Assembly (NCBI GenBank): GCA_049680295.1
Contig: JBAUHN010000345.1
Coordinates: 1-8,118 of the forward strand
Reading direction: 5' to 3'
DNA from: JBAUHN01 sp049680295
GTDB taxonomy: Bacteria; Pseudomonadota; Alphaproteobacteria; Rhodobacterales; Rhodobacteraceae
DNA: 8,118 nt
The notes beneath the pieces are model-generated. The model was not told the origin of the DNA and made no database searches. It saw only the letters and a list, made by a program, of their open reading frames with translations. The position numbers and the translations under genes are program-made. Below are positions 1 through 5,565 of this stretch, piece after piece (position 1 is the first letter of the stretch; every line of letters begins with the position of its first letter).

Positions 1-211
1 GTTGCGGCTTAAAGGAGACCGTCTACAGCTTGGATGGGTGGTGAAGTTAATCGGCGGCCGTCGACATCTGATCTGTGAACTGTGCGCTCAGCCATTCGTC
101 TTCCGATAACAGAATAGTGCCGGACCCACTCGCAAGTTGACCCGCCAATATGGACTTGCCCTATGCGATTTTGCCGCACAGCAAGTGAAGTGTGGGCGAA
201 GTATCGGACAT
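1..211 (-). pseudogene. Decayed P-loop ATP-binding protein (AAA/zeta-like kinase family), 5' part, running off the left edge
   Basis: Reading the minus strand from an ATG at 209-211 gives a start (MSDTSPTLHLLCGKIA), an in-frame TAG at 161-163, then GKSILAGQLASGSG, TILLSEDEWLSAQF and TDQMSTAAD before a TAA at 47-49, and a second TAG at 23-25. The segment GKIA-stop-GKS is a Walker A motif with its fifth position turned into a stop. The following 'LLSEDEWL' is the conserved stretch seen soon after the P-loop in small bacterial ATP-binding kinase-like proteins of about 150-200 residues. Between and after the later stops the frame still reads like the family (D-stop-LHHPSKL-stop-TV), so the gene seems to have decayed by point mutation rather than by frameshift. 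A weak ribosome binding site (AGGAAT) lies about 10 bases before the ATG. It is 81 bases downstream of, and on the same strand as, the DUF1772 gene. The family assignment is from remembered motif similarity. Sequencing error at three separate codons is the less likely alternative. Confidence 0.68.
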
Positions 212-292
212 GCCAGAATTCCTATCTCTTCCACGAATTGGTCCTGTTTGTCAGGCAAACCGGCCACCACTTTTGCGACGGCCGATCCGGGA

Positions 293-802
293 TCAGGCAA
301 GACGCATCTGCACGTGCGTCAACCAGATAAGCCCAATGAGCACCAGTGCTGCCGACACCGCGCAAGCGACGGTACGTACCGTGTTCCACATGGTCCAGCG
401 CGGCAAATAGGTGTTGATCCAGTATTCCTTGGTCCTATCGGATGTCAGATCCATGCCGGCCAACGCTTCGTTCATCGGCACGTTGAATAACACCGTGACG
501 GCGAAACAACCCAAAAGGTACACGAGGGCGCCGACAAGGATAAGCGTTCCCGGACCGCCAGCAAGGTTCATCGCGCTATAGATCACAACGAAACCGGAGA
601 CGGCAGCCATGCCAAGGAAGAGGGCCATGAAAACCCAACGAAATACTTCGCGGTTGATCACTTGCATTGCCTCTACTCCACCGACGCCGCCGGTATGGGC
701 AAGAGAACGCATGATGAAATCCGAGAATGCCAGGAACACGCCGCCAACAACGGCGTATGCGACGATAGAGATATGTAGAACAACGAAGATAAAGGGGGAC
801 AT
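293..802 (-). CDS. DUF1772-type (anthrone oxygenase-like) membrane protein
   Basis: A 169-residue membrane protein with four predicted membrane segments at about residues 5-28, 52-78, 83-108 and 139-161. The motif FNVPMNEAL near residues 105-113, followed by a YW...YLPRWTMWNTVRT stretch, is typical of the DUF1772 family, which also covers fungal anthrone oxygenase-like proteins. The physiological reaction of bacterial members is unknown, so no activity is claimed. The start at 802 is supported by a strong Shine-Dalgarno sequence (AAGGAG) 8 bases upstream. It is the third gene of a probable minus-strand operon, 62 bases after the DUF4345-type gene. The product should sit in the cytoplasmic membrane. 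Family call good, function unknown. Confidence 0.85.
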   Translation of the reverse strand: MSPFIFVVLHISIVAYAVVGGVFLAFSDFIMRSLAHTGGVGGVEAMQVINREVFRWVFMALFLGMAAVSGFVVIYSAMNLAGGPGTLILVGALVYLLGCFAVTVLFNVPMNEALAGMDLTSDRTKEYWINTYLPRWTMWNTVRTVACAVSAALVLIGLIWLTHVQMRLA

Positions 803-864
803 GGGGATTGCTCCTTATGGGTTGGGACAACTGCGCACTGAAAGGTGCGCACCGCGTATGTGGA

Positions 865-1272
865 TCAGAATGCTGTGGCAGTGCGCCGCACCCGGCCGCG
901 GAAGGCAAAGATGCACAGAACGGCGATGGCGATTTCCAGCACCAGAGCGCCGATGATGCCGAATGAAGGGACGCCATCGACCGCAAGACCGACCAGCCGA
1001 CCCATCGGAAAGGCAAGGAAAACGGTGAGGGCCGCCGCGACCGCCAACTGGGCCATCGCAGAACGCCAGATGCCGACAAGCATGAGAACGCCCAGCGTCA
1101 AAAGGCCTGCTGCCGGGGCGCGAAGCTCGCTGAGCAAACTTGGATCATCGCCAAGTGTGATGCCGTAGCTGGCGTAAAAGGCGTGGGGCGCAACCAGAAT
1201 AATGCCGCCAATGCCGGCAGCTGTCAGGCCAGAGATGCCGAGCGTGACTTTTTCTAAGAGTGTTAGAGACAT
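865..1272 (-). CDS. DUF4345-like small membrane protein
   Basis: A 135-residue protein with four hydrophobic segments (about residues 6-30, 47-68, 72-96 and 104-124) and a short basic tail (RGRVRRT). The conserved-looking features are an 'ELRAPAAG' stretch after the first loop, 'GRLVGLAVDG' between helices 3 and 4, and a Glu within helix 4. This pattern resembles the DUF4345 family of unknown function; I assign it by pattern and not by a search. The ATG at 1270-1272 is preceded only by a weak purine-rich stretch (AGAAAGAA), so translation may be coupled to the upstream NmrA-like gene, which ends 29 bases earlier. It lies second in the probable operon. Nothing in it suggests an enzyme active site; a membrane accessory role is only a guess. 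Confidence 0.75.
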   Translation of the reverse strand: MSLTLLEKVTLGISGLTAAGIGGIILVAPHAFYASYGITLGDDPSLLSELRAPAAGLLTLGVLMLVGIWRSAMAQLAVAAALTVFLAFPMGRLVGLAVDGVPSFGIIGALVLEIAIAVLCIFAFRGRVRRTATAF

Positions 1273-1301
1273 GAGACATTCTTTCTATTTATGGATTTCG
1301 G

Positions 1302-2129
1302 TCAGGCGGCCGCGCTCCACACGCCCCGCGAGGCCGCAGCAGAAGCAAATTCAGCAAAGTCGCGAGGTTTGCGCCCAAGTGCTCGTTCGACGCCGTCGCA
1401 GGTGTGCGCGTTACGGCCATCAAGCGTTTCTCGCGCGATAGCTGTGAAGACATTGGCGACAAAATCATCACCAGACGCGGCCACATTGGCGTGGAAATCC
1501 TCGAACGTGATGGGGATGTGCTGGATCGTCCGACCGGTGGTTTGTGTTAGCACATCGGCCATCTCGGCGAACGTCATCAGGCGCGGGCCTGTGACTTCAT
1601 AGAGTTCACCAAGGTGGGCCTTTTCTGTCAGCGCCGCAACGGCGACATCCGCAATATCGTCAATGTCGATGATCGGCTCGGCGATGTCGCCGCCGGGCAT
1701 CGGAAGTACGCCGCCGAGGATCGGATCGCGCAGGTAGCCTTCGCTGAAATTCTGCGCAAACCAGGCGGACCGCAGAATGGTAAATGGAATGCCTGAGTGG
1801 CGCACGACATCCTCTCCGAGGTGCGCGTGATGTTCACCGCGACCTGACAGCAGGACAAGTTGCTGAAGCCCGCTGGCAGCGGCAACCTTGGTGAAAGCTT
1901 CGAGTTTCTCGACCGCTCCGGGGAAGGCGAGGTCAGGAAAGTATGTGACGTAGGCTTTGGCGACGCCGCGTAACGCTGGCGCCCAGGTGGCGGGATTTTC
2001 CCAATCGAATGGTATATCCGAGCCGCGAGAGCCGCGGCGCACGTCAACGCCTTTATCTTCCAGCTTGGCAGCGACGCGCGAACCTGTTTTGCCGGTTGCG
2101 CCGACAATGAGAATGGGTTGGTTGGTCAT
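1302..2129 (-). CDS. NmrA-like NAD(P)-binding protein (atypical short-chain dehydrogenase)
   Basis: A 275-residue protein beginning MTNQPILIVGATGKTGSRVA. The GATGKTG at residues 10-16 is the dinucleotide-binding glycine motif of the NmrA/atypical SDR group. Further family features are 'LVLLSGRGE' (end of a core beta strand), 'ILRSAWFAQNF' and 'YEVTGPRLMTFAEMADVL' in the C-terminal half. These proteins are cytoplasmic; some reduce quinones or other carbonyl compounds and others act as redox sensors, and the sequence does not show which applies. The frame stays open far upstream to 2942, but that part runs antisense through the AraC gene. The ATG at 2127-2129 is chosen because it starts at the Rossmann fold and has AAGGAG 7 bases upstream. 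The gene heads a probable operon with the DUF4345 and DUF1772 genes and is divergent from the AraC gene, its likely regulator. Its ribosome binding site lies in an inverted repeat. Confidence 0.88.
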   Translation of the reverse strand: MTNQPILIVGATGKTGSRVAAKLEDKGVDVRRGSRGSDIPFDWENPATWAPALRGVAKAYVTYFPDLAFPGAVEKLEAFTKVAAASGLQQLVLLSGRGEHHAHLGEDVVRHSGIPFTILRSAWFAQNFSEGYLRDPILGGVLPMPGGDIAEPIIDIDDIADVAVAALTEKAHLGELYEVTGPRLMTFAEMADVLTQTTGRTIQHIPITFEDFHANVAASGDDFVANVFTAIARETLDGRNAHTCDGVERALGRKPRDFAEFASAAASRGVWSAAA

Positions 2130-2136
2130 GGTTTTC

Positions 2137-2164
2137 TCCTTGGTTGAATTTGTATGACCAAGGA
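2137..2164 (-). promoter_or_regulatory. Inverted repeat covering the NmrA-like gene's ribosome binding site
   Basis: TCCTTGGT (2137-2144) and ACCAAGGA (2157-2164) form a perfect 8-bp inverted repeat with a 12-base spacer. In the minus-strand transcript this is an 8-bp stem with a 12-base loop, ending 7 bases before the ATG, and the right arm holds AAGGA of the Shine-Dalgarno sequence. It may be a translation-controlling hairpin or a dyad operator for a repressor; the sequence alone does not decide between them. Confidence 0.5.
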
Positions 2165-2256
2165 ATAGGCCGCGCGGTCGCTTCAGATATTGACCCAGAG
2201 TGCCAATGATTTGTCCGAGCCCGCCAAACAATGCGTCGTCGGGAGGGTCAGCAGCC

Positions 2257-2266
2257 TTGACGTCAA
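2257..2266. promoter_or_regulatory. Perfect palindrome TTGACGTCAA in the divergent intergenic region
   Basis: A 10-bp perfect palindrome lies in the 2130-2354 gap between the NmrA-like operon and the AraC gene, 128 bases from the former start and 89 bases from the preferred start of the latter. Its position would allow a regulator to act on both promoters. AraC-family sites are usually direct repeats, so this may serve another protein or be chance. No convincing -35/-10 pair was identified in the gap. Confidence 0.25.
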
Positions 2267-2354
2267 AACCGACAAAGGTGTTCTGTGACTTTTTGAGCAA
2301 CCGCAGATAATGTCTCTGTATGTACGATGTCAGTTTACGGAAATCCTTCTGAAT

Positions 2355-3350
2355 ATGCCTTATGTGACCTCCCTTTTTGCGCGTAAGATGGTCGCCGCCG
2401 CTGGAACCGCGATTGATCCTAAGGCGACGCTCGCGCCCGTTGGCATTGATCATGACGCGCCTTGGGATCCAAAACACATGATCCCCGCCGTCGCCTACTA
2501 TGACATGCTTGAGGCGATGGCCGATTTGGTCGACGTGACAGAGCTGCCCGTGCATGTCGGCGCGTCGATGAGGTGCGACGACTACGGCGCACTTGGCCTC
2601 GCCTGGAAGGCTGCACCGACGCTTTACGGGTCTTGCGCGCGGATCGAACGCTATGCGCGGCTCTGGACGGACGTTGTAACTTATGAACTGCGCGAGAATC
2701 CGCGCGGCACGCTTTTTATCCTGCACCGCGCAGGCAAGAGACGACTGGGGCTGCGCCTTTCCAATGAGGCGACGCTGGCAAGTGCAGTCTCGCTCAGCAG
2801 AGAGGTTTGCCCGGAGCCGTTTGCCCCAGTGGAGGTCTTTGCGCAGCACACCGGGCCGAAGTCCAAAGCATTTCACGAGGAGTGGTTCGGCTGCCCCGTG
2901 ACATTTGACGCTGATCTTGATGCCGTCCTCATTTCGCGGCAAGCGATGGAGCGCCCGAACAAACTCGGCGACGCAGGCATCTCACGCTATTTGTCTCTCC
3001 ACCTCGATGTGGAACTTGCAGATTTCCAAAGCGCGCCGCCCCTTGTCGCCCAAGCCAAAGACGCCATTGCGCAAGCCTTGAACGAAGGTGGCCCGCGTAT
3101 GGCGGATATTGCAAAGGGCTTAGGGCTGAGCGCGCGTTCGTTCCATCGCAGGCTTTCTGAACACGGGCTGAGTTTCCAGACTTTGACCGAGGAAACGCGC
3201 CGTGAATTGGCCGAAGGCCTTCTTCGCGATGCGCAATACTCGCTTGCCGATATTGCCTTCCTCACTGGGTTCTCCGAGCAAAGCTCCTTCACACGGGCCT
3301 TCAAGAGATGGTTCGGCGAGACACCCGCAAGCTACCGCAAGTCAAATTGA
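2355..3350 (+). CDS. AraC-family transcriptional regulator with arabinose-binding-like N-terminal domain
   Basis: From the chosen ATG this is a 331-residue cytoplasmic DNA-binding protein. The N-terminal part (about residues 20-190) matches the arabinose-binding-like domain pattern of the OruR/ArgR-like AraC subgroup. The C-terminal 83 residues hold two helix-turn-helix units: 'MADIAKGLGLSARSFHRRL' at about 249-267, and 'SLADIAFLTGFSEQSSFTRA' followed by FKRWFGETPASYR, the AraC signature. I prefer the ATG at 2355 because the MPYVTSLFARK start looks like the family's usual N-terminus. An in-frame ATG at 2310 would add 15 residues that look unconserved; neither has a strong ribosome binding site. 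It is divergent from the NmrA-like operon, the usual arrangement for a regulator and its target, so control of that operon is the simplest reading. It also precedes pobA on the same strand, but across about 610 bases, so a role there is less likely. Confidence 0.9.
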   Translation: MPYVTSLFARKMVAAAGTAIDPKATLAPVGIDHDAPWDPKHMIPAVAYYDMLEAMADLVDVTELPVHVGASMRCDDYGALGLAWKAAPTLYGSCARIERYARLWTDVVTYELRENPRGTLFILHRAGKRRLGLRLSNEATLASAVSLSREVCPEPFAPVEVFAQHTGPKSKAFHEEWFGCPVTFDADLDAVLISRQAMERPNKLGDAGISRYLSLHLDVELADFQSAPPLVAQAKDAIAQALNEGGPRMADIAKGLGLSARSFHRRLSEHGLSFQTLTEETRRELAEGLLRDAQYSLADIAFLTGFSEQSSFTRAFKRWFGETPASYRKSN

Positions 3351-3539
3351 TAGGGTGCCTACAGTTCCCTAATGTCCAAAGCAAAGCGCGGTCTGAACAA
3401 GCCATTCGAAACCAGCAAGCAAGGACTGCTGTTTCCCTTCCCCCGAGCCGGTATTCATCTTTCTGAATTCCTCTACAGGCGCGGCGCAGTAAAACTGCCA
3501 CGTCTCGATCCTGGCTTTGCGAGGTGCCTTGGTCACTCT

Positions 3540-3569
3540 GATTCCGATATGATTCAAACTATCCGAATC
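3540..3569. repeat. Imperfect inverted repeat, 9 of 10 matched, spacer 10
   Basis: GATTCCGATA (3540-3549) faces TATCCGAATC (3560-3569) with one mismatch and a 10-base spacer, and GATTC recurs inside the spacer. No T-run follows on either strand, so it is not a typical terminator. It lies about 190 bases downstream of the AraC stop. Function unknown; possibly a protein-binding dyad or part of a dispersed repeat. Confidence 0.3.
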
Positions 3570-3594
3570 CACACAACCGCAAAATGTCCGACAG

Positions 3595-3615
3595 AGCGCG
3601 CCAAAACGCGTTTTT
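3595..3615 (+). terminator. Possible intrinsic terminator downstream of the AraC gene
   Basis: AGCGCG (3595-3600) can pair with CGCGTT (3607-3612), with one G-U pair, over a 6-base loop, and the right arm merges into a run of five T (3611-3615). The stem is short and lies about 245 bases past the AraC stop, so the call is weak. Confidence 0.3.
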
Positions 3616-3651
3616 CAGGTTGCACACATAGCGTACACAACGCCACTTAAC

Positions 3652-3738
3652 CTACTGAATTAAATACACACCTGCCCAAACCATCATCGGCAAGATGGAC
3701 AGGCGTGCGTTATAGTTGAGGTCGAAACCTTCGGTCAT
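3652..3738 (-). other. 28-codon reading frame, possible small membrane peptide or gene remnant
   Basis: An ATG at 3736-3738 opens a 28-residue frame ending in TAG at 3652-3654. The product begins MTEGFDLNYNARL and ends with a hydrophobic stretch (SILPMMVWAGVYLIQ) long enough for most of a membrane helix. The frame has a stop nine codons before the ATG, and no good ribosome binding site is seen. The composition looks more protein-like than chance, but I do not recognise a family. It could be a short membrane peptide, the end of a decayed gene, or coincidence. Confidence 0.2.
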
Positions 3739-3825
3739 GGCAGCCGCTTGGCCTAGTCAAATGGCAAAATCACGTTTCGCGTTTGTGGCCCGAACCGGCT
3801 TTTTTTGTAGGGAAAGACCCGCAAT

Positions 3826-3860
3826 TGCCATTGGCAAAGACAAGTCTAAGGCCAATGGCA
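3826..3860. promoter_or_regulatory. Perfect 10-bp inverted repeat upstream of pobA, candidate operator
   Basis: TGCCATTGGC (3826-3835) and GCCAATGGCA (3851-3860) are exact reverse complements separated by 15 bases; the spacer itself contains AGACAAGTCT, a smaller dyad. The element ends 100 bases before the pobA ATG. Catabolic pobA genes are commonly controlled by a regulator bound to a dyad upstream (PobR in several genera), so an operator role is plausible. No T-run follows, which argues against a terminator. Confidence 0.45.
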
Positions 3861-3960
3861 CAGCCAAAATCAATCGCGCGCTTATAAAGATCCCAACCCC
3901 GGCGCCCGAACGCCTGCAAATGACATTTTACATATTGCAAAAGATCATTAAGGATGCGGC

Positions 3961-5151
3961 ATGTCATCCCAACAAAACAGTGAAAAAACGCAAGTTGTAA
4001 TCGTGGGTGGCGGACCTTCCGGGTTGTTGTTGTCGCAGCTGCTGCACAAGCACGGTGTTGAAAGCATCGTATTGGAACGCAAAACCAAAGACTATGTGTT
4101 GGGCCGTATCCGCGCCGGTGTGTTAGAACGTGGCCTTGTCGACCTGATGGCAGAGGCAGGTGTCGATGCGGGCATCAAGGCGAATGGGATCGTGCATGAT
4201 GGCACATTGATCGCATATGGAGATGAGGTATTTCGCGTTGATTTCTCGGCACTTACGGGCAGTCACGTGGTGGTATACGGGCAAACAGACCTGACCCGTG
4301 ATCTTTACGCCGCGCGCGAGGCGGCGGAGGGTCAGATCGTCTTTGAGGTCGACAATGTGGTGATCCATGACGCCGAAACTGATGCGCCTTATGTGACCTA
4401 TGAATTGGATGGCAAGGCGCGGAAGATCGCCTGCGATTTCGTTGCCGGCTGCGACGGATTTCACGGGGTCAGCCGACAGACAATCCCACCCGAAAAACGT
4501 CGCGAATATGAGAAAACCTATCCTTTCGGCTGGCTGGGTGTACTGTCTGATACGCCGCCCATCAACGACGAATTGATCTACGCGACCTCTGATCGCGGAT
4601 TTGCATTATGCTCGATGCGCAATGCGCAACGCAGCCGGTACTACATTCAATGCCCGCTGACTGATCACCCGGACGACTGGACCGATGCCGCCTTTTGGGC
4701 CGAGCTAAAGCGCCGCCTGCCGGGGGCCCATGCGGATCAGCTGATCACCGGTCCGTCGATTGAAAAATCCATCGCACCGCTGCGGTCTTTCGTGACCGAA
4801 CCCATGCGCTGGGGACGTCTGTTCTTATGTGGAGACGCTGCCCATATTGTGCCGCCGACCGGGGCCAAGGGGCTAAACACAGCTGCCTCGGATGTGCATT
4901 ACTTATTTAATGGATTGCGCCAGTATTATGCGCAAGGCACCTGCGATGGGCTTGTCCAATACTCGACCCGTGCTTTGGCTCGTGTCTGGAAAACCGTGCG
5001 CTTTAGCTGGTGGTTTTCGGCGCTGATGCATCGCTATCCTGACCAAAACAGCTTTGACTTAAAGATGCAGCAAGCCGAGCTTGAATTTCTACGCACAAAC
5101 GTAACCGCGCAAAAGGTCATGGCCGAAAACTATGTCGGCCTGCCTTACTAA
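3961..5151 (+). CDS. pobA: 4-Hydroxybenzoate 3-monooxygenase (FAD-dependent)
   Basis: A 396-residue cytoplasmic flavoprotein that hydroxylates 4-hydroxybenzoate to protocatechuate using O2 and NAD(P)H. The FAD-binding GGGPSG is at residues 16-21, the signature 'LGRIRAGVLERG' at 47-58, the 'CDG' motif at 164-166 and the second FAD motif 'GDAAHIVPPTGAKGLN' at 291-306. Compared with the well-studied Pseudomonas enzyme (recalled, small offset), the substrate-pocket residues are present: Tyr207, Ser218, Arg220, Tyr228, Pro299 and Tyr391, equivalent to Tyr201, Ser212, Arg214, Tyr222, Pro293 and Tyr385. Length and the C-terminal ENYVGLPY match the family. The start is supported by AAGGA about 8 bases upstream. 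It is the first gene of the pob-pca operon; pcaC follows after 21 bases. At the residue after Arg40 (Gln34 in Pseudomonas) it has Lys, in the region known to set NADPH versus NADH preference. Confidence 0.97.
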   Translation: MSSQQNSEKTQVVIVGGGPSGLLLSQLLHKHGVESIVLERKTKDYVLGRIRAGVLERGLVDLMAEAGVDAGIKANGIVHDGTLIAYGDEVFRVDFSALTGSHVVVYGQTDLTRDLYAAREAAEGQIVFEVDNVVIHDAETDAPYVTYELDGKARKIACDFVAGCDGFHGVSRQTIPPEKRREYEKTYPFGWLGVLSDTPPINDELIYATSDRGFALCSMRNAQRSRYYIQCPLTDHPDDWTDAAFWAELKRRLPGAHADQLITGPSIEKSIAPLRSFVTEPMRWGRLFLCGDAAHIVPPTGAKGLNTAASDVHYLFNGLRQYYAQGTCDGLVQYSTRALARVWKTVRFSWWFSALMHRYPDQNSFDLKMQQAELEFLRTNVTAQKVMAENYVGLPY

Positions 5152-5172
5152 GCTTAGATAGAGGACCCTACA

Positions 5173-5565
5173 TTGGCCCATCAATCGACACGGCATTCCG
5201 ACGGTATGGCGATGCGCAGGCGCGTTCTTGGCGATGCCCATGTGGACCGCGCCGAGGCTGCGAAAACCGAATTGGATGCAGGTTTTCAAACGATGATCAC
5301 CGAAGGGGCCTGGGGCACGCTTTGGGCCGATCCGTCGATTTCCCTGCGTGAGCGGTCGATGATAACCTTGGCATTACTGGCCGCGACCGGGAATTTTGAC
5401 GAGATCCCCATGCATGTACGCGCCTGCGCCAATACAGGCGCCACGGACGCCGATATCATGCAGGCTTTCATGCATGTGGCCGTCTATGCGGGCGTGCCAA
5501 AGGCGAACCATGCGATCAAACTGGCCAAGGCAACCCTGGCTGAAAGGGAGAACCGGGATGGCTGA
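5173..5565 (+). CDS. pcaC: 4-Carboxymuconolactone decarboxylase
   Basis: A 130-residue protein of the carboxymuconolactone decarboxylase family, which converts 4-carboxymuconolactone to 3-oxoadipate enol-lactone in the protocatechuate branch of the beta-ketoadipate pathway. The N-terminal 'MRRRVLGDAHVDRAE' is the PcaC signature. The core 'RSMITLALLAATGNFDEIP' with 'MHVRACANTGAT' and 'AFMHVAVYAGVPKANHA' carries the conserved histidines and the terminal motif. The start is TTG at 5173, chosen because GAGGA lies 7 bases upstream and the resulting length fits the family. The only near alternative is ATG at 5206, which would remove residues that precede the signature but has no comparable ribosome binding site. 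The 3' end overlaps the pcaH start by 8 bases, pointing to translational coupling. It is a stand-alone PcaC, not a PcaL fusion with the enol-lactone hydrolase. Confidence 0.94.
   Translation: MAHQSTRHSDGMAMRRRVLGDAHVDRAEAAKTELDAGFQTMITEGAWGTLWADPSISLRERSMITLALLAATGNFDEIPMHVRACANTGATDADIMQAFMHVAVYAGVPKANHAIKLAKATLAERENRDG

Larger units (their letters stand above)
3351..3960. other. Long gap without a convincing gene, between the AraC gene and pobA
   Basis: About 610 bases, visibly richer in A and T after 3560 than the flanking genes. Open frames exist on both strands (for example 3372-3650 plus, 3369-3572 minus with a GTG start), but they overlap one another, lack ribosome binding sites and show no family motif, so they are not called. 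What the gap does contain is listed separately: an imperfect inverted repeat at 3540-3569, a terminator-like hairpin at 3595-3615, a 28-codon minus-strand frame at 3652-3738, and a perfect inverted repeat at 3826-3860. The pobA promoter must lie in its right part; TATAAA near 3886 is a possible -10 box, without a good -35. Confidence 0.6.

Noticed and set aside
243..284. Small dyads (CCTG/CAGG at 243-255; CGGCC/GGCCG at 261-284) downstream of the DUF1772 stop as an operon terminator
   Set aside because: Short stems without a following T-run on the minus strand.
88..300. 70-residue minus-strand frame overlapping the end of the DUF1772 gene
   Set aside because: Its reading is a different frame over the pseudogene, in which the Walker A and SEDEWL motifs are read. 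It shows no motif of its own.
2130..2942. N-terminal extension of the NmrA-like reading frame to 546 residues
   Set aside because: The added part is arginine-rich, runs antisense through the intergenic region and the AraC gene, and has no family similarity. The ATG at 2129 begins exactly at the Rossmann fold with a strong ribosome binding site.
3369..3650. Overlapping frames of 67 (minus) and 92 (plus) residues after the AraC gene
   Set aside because: They overlap one another on opposite strands, have no clear ribosome binding site and contain no recognisable domain.
3667..3707. Imperfect hairpin (CACACCTG with CAGGCGTG and an inner CCATC/GATGG)
   Set aside because: Two mismatches in the outer stem and no T-run. 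It overlaps the short minus-strand frame and could be a chance feature.
3793..3807. Run of seven T after CCGGC as a terminator
   Set aside because: The preceding bases form at most a 3-bp stem, so there is no credible hairpin.
3716..4000. 94-residue plus-strand frame running into the start of pobA
   Set aside because: It is in a different frame from pobA, overlaps it by 40 bases, and has a composition that looks like translated non-coding DNA. The pobA start is firmly supported.
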